This document shows, in pieces, positions 54,141 to 64,000 of a stretch of DNA of 64,000 nucleotides. The position numbers were made by a program, and so were the translations under genes. Source of the stretch: Pseudovirgaria hyperparasitica (taxonomy: Eukaryota; Ascomycota; Dothideomycetes; Acrospermales; Acrospermaceae); NCBI RefSeq assembly GCF_010093815.1, contig NW_022985559.1, positions 1,253,117 to 1,317,116 of the forward strand, written 5' to 3'. The notes beneath the pieces were generated by a model. The model did no database searches. It was not told the origin of the DNA and saw only the letters and a program-made list of their open reading frames with translations. The first letter of the stretch is position 1, and the number at the start of each line of letters is the position of its first letter.

Positions 54141-54494
54141 GCTCCATCAACCGGCTTGTGTGTTGAGGTGTTTCGTTTGGTTTGACTGGAAGAATGATGC
54201 TATGGGAGGTGGGGACGCTAAGCTAGACTTCATTTGGTCGTGCAGCCATCCATGCAAGTAACCTCACTGGTCCGTGACAATCATACAGGTTATCATGGCA
54301 CAAAGTACGTCATGGAGAGTATACCATGTTTCTCTACCTAAATCTCGAAAAAGTTTCTGCTACTCCAGACACTCGCTAATCCCGCGTGAGAATAACACAT
54401 TACCCCCTGGTGCATAGACCGAGCTCCAAATCGGCGTCCACACCAGATTTTGCCCGGAAGAGAGACAGCCGGGGTATTTAACAATATCAGGTTA
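54141..54494. other. Short intergenic region
   Basis: Contains the questin-oxidase-like promoter and the alpha-tubulin 3' UTR. Nothing else is seen. Confidence 0.6.
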
Positions 54495-56310
54495 CTAGTA
54501 CTCGCCCTCCTCACCACCTTCCTCAAGGCTGTCAGAGGCCACCTCCTCGTAATCTTTCTCGAGAGCAGCAAGATCCTCACGAGCCTCGGAGAATTCACCT
54601 TCCTCCATACCTTCTCCAACGTACCAGTGAACGAAGGCACGCTTGCTGTACATGAGGTCGAACTTGTGGTCAAGACGAGACCAGGCTTCGGCAATAGCGG
54701 TTGTGTTGCTAAGCATAGACACACTACGGTCGACAGCGGCAAGCTCGCTGCCGGGAACAGCCATTGGCTTACTAGTAAGATGTCAGTACGGAGCATGGAA
54801 ATAATGCCGAACTGCTTACGTGTAATTGATACCGAGCTTGAAACCAGTTGGGCACCACTCAACAAGGTTAAATGAGGCCTTAGCCTTCAGAGCAGCAACA
54901 GCAGCGTTGCAATCACGTGGGACTACATCACCGCGGTACAGTAGAGCGACAGCCATATACTTGCCGTTGCGGGGGTCGCAGACCACCATCTGGTTGTTTG
55001 GCTCGAAACCTTGTGATAGTCAGCTTTCACTATACCCATGAGGATCCTGCCTTTCAATTACGTACATTGGAAGGTAAGATCATGGACCTTAAAGCTCTCG
55101 TGGGTGCTCTTCTGGCTGGAGATGACAGGTGCGTAGCTGATGAGCGGGTAGTGAATACGCGGGTACGGTACCAAATTGGTCTGGAACTCGTTCAAATCAA
55201 CGTTGAGAGCACCATCGAAACGCAGAGATGAAGTAATGGAGCTGACGACCTGAGCAATGAGTCGATTGAGGTGCTCGTAGCTGGGACGGGTAATGTCTAG
55301 GCTGCGACGGCAGATATCGTAGACAGCCTCATTGTCGACGAGGAACGTGCAGTCGGAGTTCTCAATGGTACTGTGGGTGGACAGAACGGCATTGTAAGGC
55401 TCGACTACGGCGGTAGACACACGGGGAGCCGGGTAAACTGCAAACTCAAGCTTGCACTTCTTCCCGTAGTCAGTCGACAGGCGCTCCAGGAGAAGGGCGC
55501 CGAAACCGGAACCGGTACCTCCACCAAACGAGTGAAAGATGAGGAAGCCCTGGAGGGAGGAGCAGTTGTCTGTGTAGACATTAGCTTCATTGACGACTCT
55601 CAGTCGGCTTGGCAGCTTACCAGCAACGCGACGGATGCGGTCGATAACGCTGTCGACAAGCTCCTTTCCAATTGTGTAGTGGCCACGAGCATCTGTACGT
55701 CCCTTAGCATCTTGCCTTTCCAGCCCTTCATTGTAGCATACAGTTGTTTGCAGCATCTTCCTTGCCGCTGATCAAAAGCTCAGGGTGAAACAATTGGCGG
55801 TAGGCGCCGGTGCGAATCTCATCAATAGGCTATCCATGTTCAGTGGTGATCGTTGCTTCGAAGCATTGCAGGACGCAAACGTACCGATGGGTCCAAGTCG
55901 ACGAAGATTGAACGAGGGACGTATTTTCCGCTTCCAGTCTCGGTAAAGAATGTCTCATACGATCCAGGATCGACGGTATCCTTCTTCTCGGGATCTGGGC
56001 GACCATCCTGCTTGAGGCCGTGCTCGAGGAGGTACCTGAGGACTTGGGCATCAGTAATTGTATCTCAGAACGTTCGTAGCGAGGGTTTGAGACGATTGTA
56101 GGTGTATCTTAGGGCGTCTTACAGCTCCCAGGCGCTGTTACCAAGCTGGGTACCAGCCTGGCCGATGTGAAGGTGGCAGATCTAGAATTGAGGAGGATTG
56201 TGTTAGCGATGGGATTCGGAGATTGTAGTCAGGGGCTGTCTGGAAGCTTCGCCATGCATCAAGACGCGTCGATATTGAAGCAATTGGGGGTTACACACCT
56301 CTCCTCTCAT
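54495..56310 (-). CDS. Alpha-tubulin
   Basis: Microtubule subunit; binds GTP at the non-exchangeable site. Eight exons: 56310-56299, 56181-56123, 56035-55885, 55829-55742, 55692-55621, 55569-55066, 55009-54820 and 54771-54495. Introns run from 48 to 117 bp and phases close to give exactly 450 residues, the canonical length. The first coding exon is only 12 nt (MRGE). Clear marks are [39 protein letters not shown], the tubulin signature [22 protein letters not shown], and the C-terminal [20 protein letters not shown] followed by an acidic tail ending in Glu-Tyr, so the tyrosinatable C-terminus is present. Fungi usually carry one or two alpha-tubulin genes; whether this is the main or second isotype cannot be told here. 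Confidence 0.97.
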
Positions 56311-56941
56311 GATGGACAGCCGGTGTGACTTTGGAGCAAGGAATTGGTTCTCGATAGAAGTTCAGGAGTGCAGCTGAGCTGGTCAATGTCGAGGCTGAAG
56401 AGCGGTGTGGATATTGGCGCCGTCCCTAAGATGTGGGGTTGTTGTGTTTTGGTCCCACTAGATCACGTGTCCCCCACAAAACATCCACAAGAAGTTCTCG
56501 AGATAGAGCATCACGACAAGTGTTATTATAACACTACATCATTAACTCACTGAAGTACGTTGTTGAATGCAACGGTACACAACGCAAAATTTGACCATCG
56601 GTACTCGAAGTGGAAGCCTCCGTGATGTACCACCGCCACCACGCTAAAGCTCTCAAAAGAAGCCGATAAAGGTGGATGTGAAAGTAGAAGTGCATAATTC
56701 TCGACGCAAAAGCTAGCAGCCAGCACTTCTCAGATGATGTATCTTCAGTGATACCTGCTGTTTGATGAAGCACGCGTCCATCATACCAATGTTTCCCGCC
56801 CCCTCATCTCGTCTGCGACTTAAAGAATGCTTGATACACACATGTTTCCATTAGGACATACTGTTGACTTCCTCTAGCTGTTTCACAAGCTGGCTCACGG
56901 TCGTGCCGTCATCTTGGTACTCTCCCCATTGATTTTGCTGG
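56311..56941. promoter_or_regulatory. Alpha-tubulin promoter region
   Basis: Lies upstream of the alpha-tubulin ATG and downstream of the SMP-like gene. No gene is visible. Confidence 0.55.
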
Positions 56942-58055
56942 CTAATGAGCCACTGAAGCCGTCTCATTCTTGCGCGCCAAGCTTTGGGCATGTGCTTGTC
57001 AAGTATCAACATCAGCAAGTCTTTCAGAGAGATGCAGGACGTAACATACCAGCAGGACCTCCTGCCTCGAGGGTCCCATGTGCGCGAGCTTCATAGTGGG
57101 CGAGCTTGGCAGCATCACTCTTTGTAACACTGGATGGATCATGCTCCTCCTTTTCCTCGATCTCGTGCTTGACTCTCTCAAAATTTGCCTCTCGATCCTC
57201 GAACGATTTCTCAAATCTGTGACGGGAGTCGACAATTGATTGGAGCTTGGCTGTCTCTCCACCCTTCTCGATATGGCCATGGGCTTGAGTCTCGAGCTTG
57301 GCCAAGATTTTTACATCTTCAAGTGTTACCCTTTCCAAGTCGTGCTGGACCTCACGGACTTTGTCAAAGTAGGGCTCTTCAGCAGATGTAAGAATCGATT
57401 CGACAGGCAAATCTCCCTTCGGAACACACTTCATCTTCTCACACGATGAACAAGGAGCATCGCAAGGGCGTTCACTAATTAGCGCCACATCGACCTTCGA
57501 GACATGCTGCTTATTGCTAGCATCCGCATCGACAGGAGCGTTTGGAACATCATCCACACAAACTGATCTGGCCACCACAGCACCCAGTGCCTTGGCTGTC
57601 TCTTCCAGAATCTCAATTTCCTTGACAGACTCTTTCAACTTCTCTCCGGACTTCATGATACGCAGCGCCAGGTCCGAAACCATTGCAGGAGTCATGACAG
57701 GTCCATTGGCTTCGAGCTCGGCAATGTCATCTGTGCTCCACATGATCTCTCGATCCTTGACAGAGTGGGGTACGGTGTCTTTGAGAGTATTCTTCTTCCA
57801 TGGGCATCCTAGGCCTGGTTTGGAATATACTGGGGGCTTGTACTCAGCATAGGTATCCGGGACAGCACTGTCGACCTCCCGATCAAGCGGGTTGAGATTC
57901 TCCGAAAGATTGGGCTCGACCTGGGTCTCGTTGCCAGAATCATCATCTATCTCGTGCACTACCACTTTGATGCCTTGGGAGACCTTGGGCTCGGCCTTGA
58001 AGTCATGGCCAACATCAACGCTGGTTTCTGATACCAGTGGGAGGAAAGAGCTCAT
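56942..58055 (-). CDS. SMP/LEA-like protein
   Basis: Two exons: 58055-57050 and 56994-56942, with a 55-bp intron (GTATGT donor, CTGATG/TTGAC branch region, ACAAG acceptor) in phase. The product is 352 residues. The C-terminal half carries repeats typical of the seed-maturation-protein (SMP) family: ILAKLETQAHGHIEKGGETA and SDAAKLAHYEARAHGTLEAG, the latter completed across the intron by GPAAHAQSLARKNE. SMP/LEA proteins are linked to desiccation and stress tolerance in plants; in fungi the role is not well defined. A Cys cluster (CDAPCSSCEKMKC) in the middle could bind metal, which is inference. Highly charged, no membrane span. Without the short second exon the protein would lose the end of its last SMP repeat, which supports the splice. 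Confidence 0.75.
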
Positions 58056-59638
58056 GTTTGCTGTAAGGAGAAATCAGAGACTTTGTTTCTTATATTGAAG
58101 AAAATCAACGAGGTTGAATGGAGTAAAACAAAGTTGGAAGCAGACGTGCGCGGTGGTAAGTTGTTGAGGCCGAGAAGAGACTATGGCACGAGTGGACTGT
58201 TTATATGGCTTCGTTCATGGTGACTACCGCAACAGCGCTTCGTCACTGCCGTCCCGGCTCGAAATATACCAGGAGCTGCCTTCCTTCCAAATCGTCTGTT
58301 GAAATGCCCTTCCGATCGATTGACAATAGCAGCGGAGAGGAACAAAACTGCGAGTACAGCAGTATCAAACCCGATACCCATGCTCATCTGTAAACTATGC
58401 ACCAGAGAGGAGTAACGCAAGAGTCAGTCGAACAACGACGTATATAGCACTAGCAGATAAAAATGACTTGGAGGACAAAAGAAACTCTACGGTAAAAGTG
58501 AGTTTCGAAGTTGCCATATAAGGATTGAAAGTGGATCAGGGCCATAAATTGGTGGTATCTGTAGATCTCGTGGCCCAAGTGCCATTTCTCACCTCGCCAG
58601 GAAGACACCTACATCGTCCATTCTAGATTCAGAAGTTTGTCTTCATTACCAAGATTGTAACGGCTGAAAATTCGACCTGCTCCACTACTTTGGTAGGTCC
58701 TTAGTATTCCGTAATATGGTCTCTAGTCCAGGTCCGTTCATAGTCACTCTGACACTGCATTGTGCCTGTTTACGCTTTAGCTATCTACAACTGAGAAGAT
58801 ACAAGCACATTCTATAAGCATGGCCACTCCAACAATAGGAGCAATACAAAGACGTAATGGTGATATGTGGCAAAGATGTCATCTCAGACGGCCTTGAGGA
58901 CACACAGGCAACGTATGATGGGTCAGTTGTCGCCTAAGGGAGGTGAGAAGTGAGAATGTGTGGAAAGCTAAGCTTCTAACCAAAAGAAATGACAGGCTCT
59001 CATCATGTATCTAAATAGAAGAATGCCCGTGCAATGTGGTATCTGAATTTGAAGTCCCGCTCACAAGTTTTGTTCATTCAGATGGTGGCCTGCCATACTT
59101 ATGGCCTTGAAAGTCGTCCAAATCGTCCTCACCAGAGAGAACACTACAATGGAACATTTCGTTCGCATCGAACGAGAGTTTTAAATGATTTGCTTCTGGT
59201 GATTTCATTGATTCAATGGCCTCGGAGCGTTCAGGGTATGTATGGTATGTTCAAGTAGTATTGGGGATCTAAGGTAGGTCCCAACACCCATCATAGCTCC
59301 TGAGGAGTATGATCTTTACGATTACCACAGCAACCGAGAAAGCACCGAACAAACCACTGTATGCTGCGTTATATTCCATAAAGTGAAGGAGGCTATCAAG
59401 GATGATGTGCTGTCAAGCAGGAGTAAGTACAGAGACAGAAAGGGTAGTGGCACCTCCAAGAACCTGGCAATCGAAACTCCATACCTATGCCTCCCAAGGT
59501 AACTCCCATTGTCAACAACTTAGAGCAATGCACACGCCTATTTTGCTCTACGTCCAAATTTCCAAATCGTCGATTTCTCAAGAATTGACTCCTACGTCCA
59601 CTGCTCCAAGGCCAGATCTTAGACCGGGAATACTACTT
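58056..59638. other. Intergenic region
   Basis: About 1.6 kb, with scattered short frames but no coding signal. It contains the promoter of the SMP-like gene and the 3' end of the coiled-coil gene. Confidence 0.55.
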
Positions 59639-60790
59639 TCAACGTGTCTGCAGTCGCTGACACAATCGCACCTTCTCAATGAATTGCTCAATCTTGCTCT
59701 TCAAGTCCTTTGCATTTTCCCGTACCTTGCCATGAAAGCCTCTCAATGCCATGAACGACACCGACTCTGTTCGTTCTGTCCCGAAATGTAGACTGCTTTC
59801 GAGATTGGTCATTGACCACGCAGTCATATTTTGATCATCTCGCAGCTTTTGGAGCAGATCCGTTCCCCTCATGGCCTTTCCAAACTTTCTCGACCACCTA
59901 CCAGACACGCTACCAGAAGCCCCTTTCTTGCCCGATGCCTGCCCGTCTTCGAGCTTCCTCACCACCTCACTGATTTCCTTCTCCAACGAATGAATAATAT
60001 TGTATGTTTCTCCTAGCACCTCGTTTGAGTAATCCACCGTCTGCCTGAGCTTCTGTATCTCGGCGTCGCTGCGGCGCATATATAGGCGCAGCATATCGAT
60101 ATCCGCATGAAGAGATCCGATGAGCGCATTGGCGAGCGTGAGCGTGTGCTCAAGTTCGATACAGCAGCTAGATGTCGAGTCGAGCGAAGATGTCGGTCCA
60201 CGTTCGTGGTATTCAGATGTGGCGTCAGAGAAGGTAATAGTACTGCTTGGTCTACTTAGGATGAGAGGTGAAGCTTGTGACAGGCCGTGGTATATTGCGT
60301 CCGTGCATGGGTCACGCTGGTGTGTCGTATCATCACAGTCGAGCTCGACCTCATCCCTGGATTTATTGTTCGATTCATACTGGCTTGCTGTAGAAGACTC
60401 AAGGGCCGCCGAAGGCGGCATTTCCGACTTTTCTGCGACTTGATCCAACTCCAGGGAGCTCGATGCTGCTTCGGCAGCAATGTCTTGATCGCGGTAGCCA
60501 CCGACTCTCGCAGAGATTCTCCTCAACTTTGGCCTCTCTGTTATGGTCTCGTCTTCCGTGAACGAAACTTTCGTTTTGGGACTGATTTCCCCATTGCTAG
60601 TGAGAGCAAGGTGGTACAGCTCGGCATACCGTCTTGCAGCACCTACGCTCGGATTGCCCAAGCTGTCATCAATAGGACTGTAACGGAATGTTTCAACATG
60701 CCGCAGGTCAGACGAAGTAGATGAGGCCGGGAATGAAAAAGTGGATAAGGCAAGTAGTGGTATTTCGGGAGACCTATCGGGAATCATCAT
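59639..60790 (-). CDS. Coiled-coil hypothetical protein
   Basis: An uninterrupted frame of 383 residues beginning with ATGATGATT. The first half is polar and rich in Ser/Asp/Glu, probably disordered. A helical segment at about residues 210-290 (LEHTLTLANALIGSLHADID, then LRLYMRRSDAEIQKLRQTVD and IIHSLEKEISEVVRKLE) has a heptad pattern of Leu/Ile and is likely a coiled coil. A Gly/Ser/Lys linker (ASGKKGASGSVSGRWSRKFG) follows, then a basic, helical C-terminus. No family recognised; a structural or adaptor role is a guess only. Confidence 0.7.
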   Translation of the reverse strand: MMIPDRSPEIPLLALSTFSFPASSTSSDLRHVETFRYSPIDDSLGNPSVGAARRYAELYHLALTSNGEISPKTKVSFTEDETITERPKLRRISARVGGYRDQDIAAEAASSSLELDQVAEKSEMPPSAALESSTASQYESNNKSRDEVELDCDDTTHQRDPCTDAIYHGLSQASPLILSRPSSTITFSDATSEYHERGPTSSLDSTSSCCIELEHTLTLANALIGSLHADIDMLRLYMRRSDAEIQKLRQTVDYSNEVLGETYNIIHSLEKEISEVVRKLEDGQASGKKGASGSVSGRWSRKFGKAMRGTDLLQKLRDDQNMTAWSMTNLESSLHFGTERTESVSFMALRGFHGKVRENAKDLKSKIEQFIEKVRLCQRLQTR

Positions 60791-61324
60791 CCTAACGATA
60801 AGCCGAAATTTTGCGTACTCGCGCGAGTTGGAGAAGTAAGTTCAGGACATTTGAATGGTACAGTTTTATGGAGACCCATATTGTAGTCAGTTGTGGTGGG
60901 TGCCTATTGTATTAGTGAATAGAAAGAAGAGGTCTTGTCTGTTACAGAGATCAACATTTGCAGTGCGGATGTGTCCTCGGCGCGTGAACGTCGAGTGAAT
61001 AAGTGCGAACATTGTTGTCACGGGTAACGAGGTCGAATTTGGACAACAAGGAAATGCATTTGCAAGATAAATACACGGCCAAAGCCATCGCATCTAGCTA
61101 GTTACTACTGCCAAGCAACATAGAGAGTCGCACGCTCGTACAGTAGAGTGAGATTTAGTCAAGGATCAGGATCTGAAGAAAGATCGTTTCCGCAGGTATC
61201 GGCAGCTCCCTCTAACATGCGCTTTGGAGAGAGGGATGTTCTATATTACATCTAAGGTATTGGTAAGCTTCGGCACAATACATGTCATACACGAAACATA
61301 CTCCTATAGTTTTCTTTCGGAAAT
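60791..61324. other. Intergenic region, coiled-coil gene promoter and ATP1 3' UTR
   Basis: Both neighbours are on the minus strand. Nothing else is visible. Confidence 0.6.
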
Positions 61325-63416
61325 TTACTGGAAGCTCTTGGTGAAGCTTGTGATGAGTTCCTTCAGCTTGCCTTCCAGATCCTTGCTCAAGGCACCCTCC
61401 TTGTCAATCGTGGCCAAAAAGTCAGATTCGTTGCTCTTGAGATGGGCCAAGAAGTCGGACTCCCACTGCAGAATCTTGTTAACGGGTATGTTGTCCAAGT
61501 AACCGTTGATACCAGCATAGATGAGTGGCACCATCTCGTTAACGGCCATAGGAGAATATTGCTTCTGCTTGAGGAGCTCGGTCAAACGCTCACCACGAGA
61601 CAGAGTCTGTTTGGTTGCAGCATCGAGATCAGAACCGAATTGAGCGAAGGCAGCGACTTCACGGTATTGAGCCAAGAAAAGCTTCAAGCTACCAGCGACC
61701 TGCTTCATGGCCTTCAATTGGGCCGAGGAACCGACACGTGAGACAGACAGACCGACGTTGATGGCTGGTCGGATACCCTTGTAGAAGAGCTCAGCCTCCA
61801 AGAAGATTTGACCGTCGGTGATGGAGATGACGTTGGTAGGAATGTAAGCGGACACGTCACCACCCTGAGTCTCAATGATGGGCAGAGCAGTGAGAGATCC
61901 GCCACCGTGCTTGTCATTCATCTTGGCGGCACGCTCCAGCAGACGAGAGTGGAGGTAGAAGACGTCACCGGGGTAGGCCTCACGACCAGGAGGACGACGG
62001 AGCAGAAGCGACATTTGACGGTAGGCGACGGCCTGCTTGGACAAATCATCAAAGATGATGACGGCGTGCTTTCCGTTGTCGCGGAACCCTGGGAAAAGTC
62101 AGTGTCAGAGAGCACATAGGTGTATTTACTGAGCCGTGGAGCGCTTTATGAAAGGGGCGCACTTACACTCTCCCATGGAGGTACCAGTGAATGGCGCGAT
62201 GTATTGCAGAGGAGCGGCTTCAGAGGCAGTGGCGGCAACGACAATGGTGTACTTCATGGCGTCATTCTCCTCAAGAGTCTTGACGAGCTGCGCGACGGTG
62301 GAACGCTTCTGACCAACAGCAACGTACACACAGTACAGCTTCTTGCTCTCGTCGTTGCCATCATTCCATCGCTTCTGGTTCAACATGGCGTCAAGAGCAA
62401 CGGCGGTCTTTCCAGTTTGACGATCACCAATAATCAGTTCACGTTGTCCACGACCAATGGGTACCATGGCGTCGACGGATTTCAATCCAGTCTGCACAGG
62501 CTGGTTCACTGAGCGACGAGGCAGAATACCAGGGGCCTTGACTTGAGCACGGCGGCGCTCAGTGGTCTTGATGGGACCCTTTCCGTCGATGGGGTTACCG
62601 AGAGCATCGACAACGCGGCCAAGAAGCTCTGGACCGACACCAACGTCGACCTGGTTTTGTTTTAGAACTGTCTTTGACAAGCAAAAATGGTCTCAACTTA
62701 CAATCTCACCGGTACGCTTGACCGTCTCGCCTTCCTTGACCAAACGATCAGAACCGAAGAGCACGACACCGACCTGGCCGGCTTCCAAGTTCATACACAT
62801 GCCCTTCACCCCTGAGGCGAACCTGTTGATCGTTATTACGCGCATCCTTGAAACACTATTCTCTCGAGACTACATACTCGACTAGCTCCTCGGCTTGTAC
62901 GTTGGCCATACCATGGACACGAGCGATACCATCACTGTTTATCGACTGTTAGCGAGGCTCTGCCTTCACAAGTAATGTCCATGTTTCTAATTACCCGACT
63001 GAGAGGACACGGCCAGTTTCGGCGAGGGAAGCCTCCTCCTGGACACCACGAATCCGCTGTTCGAGGATAGAGGAGACCTCAGTAGGGGCAGCCTTCGCGT
63101 CGGAGGCATAGGATCGAAGTTGCTTTGATGCGGTGTTGAAAGTTGCCGGTGTTGACCGAGTCTGCGTGGTTGAAAAAATGTTAGCCCTCGGTATGAATAG
63201 GCCTGGTACAACCAGGACGAAGCTCAACAAAGCTCGAAACCTGCATCACCACGACTCTGAAAGCCTTGGAAAGTCTAGAGAGCAGCTTCGGAATGAAGCA
63301 ATTGATGGAATTGATGCTGTGCCGGACTGATTGGGTTGACTGACAGATGCGATTCTGCTGGATGCAGAAATTGCCGCGACCCGGCGGCCGGACTGGCGGA
63401 TGGCTCTTGAGAACAT
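61325..63416 (-). CDS. ATP1: Mitochondrial ATP synthase subunit alpha
   Basis: F1 regulatory/catalytic-interface subunit in the mitochondrial matrix. Six exons: 63416-63345, 63161-62995, 62934-62878, 62822-62702, 62650-62167 and 62088-61325, with introns of 183, 60, 55, 51 and 78 bp; phases match and give 554 residues. The N-terminus is a typical Arg/Ser-rich matrix-targeting signal ([20 protein letters not shown]). Core motifs: [11 protein letters not shown], the P-loop [56 protein letters not shown] across the last splice, and the family signature region [17 protein letters not shown]. The first intron, after residue 24, is the longest and uses a GTCAGT donor, so this junction is the least certain. 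Confidence 0.96.
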
Positions 63417-64000
63417 GGTTCTTATGCTCAAGAGCTTTATGAGATAGCTTTGCTATCAATTGATATCAAAGCTGAAGAGAGGAGGGGAGATTGGTGATTG
63501 ATGCGATGAAAGCTCGGGGAGAGAAGAGGAGTTTGGCAAGTTCGACAGACTTGCACCTCGCCGGTGCTGACTAAACGCCCGTGCACTCAACCCTTTCGAA
63601 TTTAGCTTAGCCCTCACATATGGGTAGATATCATGGTAATTATACCTGCTACCAAACCGCCTCGAAAAGGTGCAGAGATCTCATGTCTAAAGGCAGACTT
63701 TGAGCAATAATGTAAAATATCCTTCGTCGTCATCGCCTCGAACTTTATTGCTTATGTGAATGGCCTGATGCGAACGTGCGAGAATCCCGTCCTTCACGTG
63801 GAGAAGAAGTCTTCGAGTGGAATAAGAGTCCATTGCGATGATACCACTTTATCTTTGGGCCAGTTGTTGACCGGTCATCCTACTGCTTTGGGCTACCTAA
63901 TGTACGTACGCAAATACACTTGGGCCTAACTATGTCGTGTGAATTGTGTGTGAGAGCGATAGATATATTATGAACAGGTCCAATGTAAATCAAAGAACTC
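63417..64000. promoter_or_regulatory. ATP1 upstream region
   Basis: Upstream of the ATP1 ATG to the window edge. It should contain the promoter. No further gene is seen. Confidence 0.55.

Overview
The window is from a filamentous ascomycete (Pezizomycotina); the gene content and codon style fit a Dothideomycete, but the class is inferred, not shown. The evidence is short spliceosomal introns (mostly 45-100 bp) with GTAAGT-like donors and CTAAC/CTGAC branch sites, monocistronic genes on both strands, and fungus-specific proteins: a sterol-aspartylating ErdS fusion, a questin-oxidase-like protein and a filamentous-fungal PEX6. A run of 10 Ns at 47521-47530 marks an assembly gap inside a 9-bp microsatellite.

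Layout. 1-6340 is gene-free and packed with tetranucleotide microsatellites. 6341-7896 (-) is a bHLH transcription factor, followed by about 7 kb with at most one small spliced gene (10645-10963, -). From 14.99 kb the window is gene-dense: a hypothetical protein (14993-16411, +), nucleolin-like NSR1 (16781-18250, -), ALG6 (19043-20862, +), COX17 (21137-21472, -; three exons, hidden among short ORFs), RanGAP RNA1 (21800-23118, +), a vWA-RBR ubiquitin-ligase-like fusion (23369-26665, -), a spliced polytopic membrane protein with a 16-nt microexon (28050-30610, -), a small membrane protein (31232-31579, +), an FHA-kinase-FHA protein (32222-35566, -), PEX6 (37917-42453, +), an atypical SDR (43396-44616, +), ErdS (47858-50923, -), a questin-oxidase-like protein (52506-54140, -), alpha-tubulin (54495-56310, -), an SMP/LEA-like protein (56942-58055, -), a coiled-coil protein (59639-60790, -) and mitochondrial ATP synthase alpha (61325-63416, -).

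How the genes relate. Most are housekeeping genes with no shared pathway: ribosome biogenesis (NSR1), N-glycosylation (ALG6), nuclear transport (RNA1), respiration (COX17, ATP1), peroxisome import (PEX6), checkpoint-type signalling (FHA kinase) and cytoskeleton (alpha-tubulin). Three pairs are divergent and may share promoters: NSR1/ALG6, COX17/RNA1 and FHA-kinase/PEX6. No biosynthetic cluster, CRISPR array, tRNA, rRNA or intact mobile element was recognised.

The most notable items are the AspRS-DUF2156 fusion (ErdS), the vWA-RBR fusion, an SDR lacking the YxxxK catalytic pair, and a pattern seen in four unrelated genes: within one reading frame the coding strand switches abruptly from C-rich to G-rich in the 5'-to-3' direction. 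I found no established explanation for that pattern in the sequence itself. Exon boundaries below were set by hand from splice consensus, phase and family similarity.
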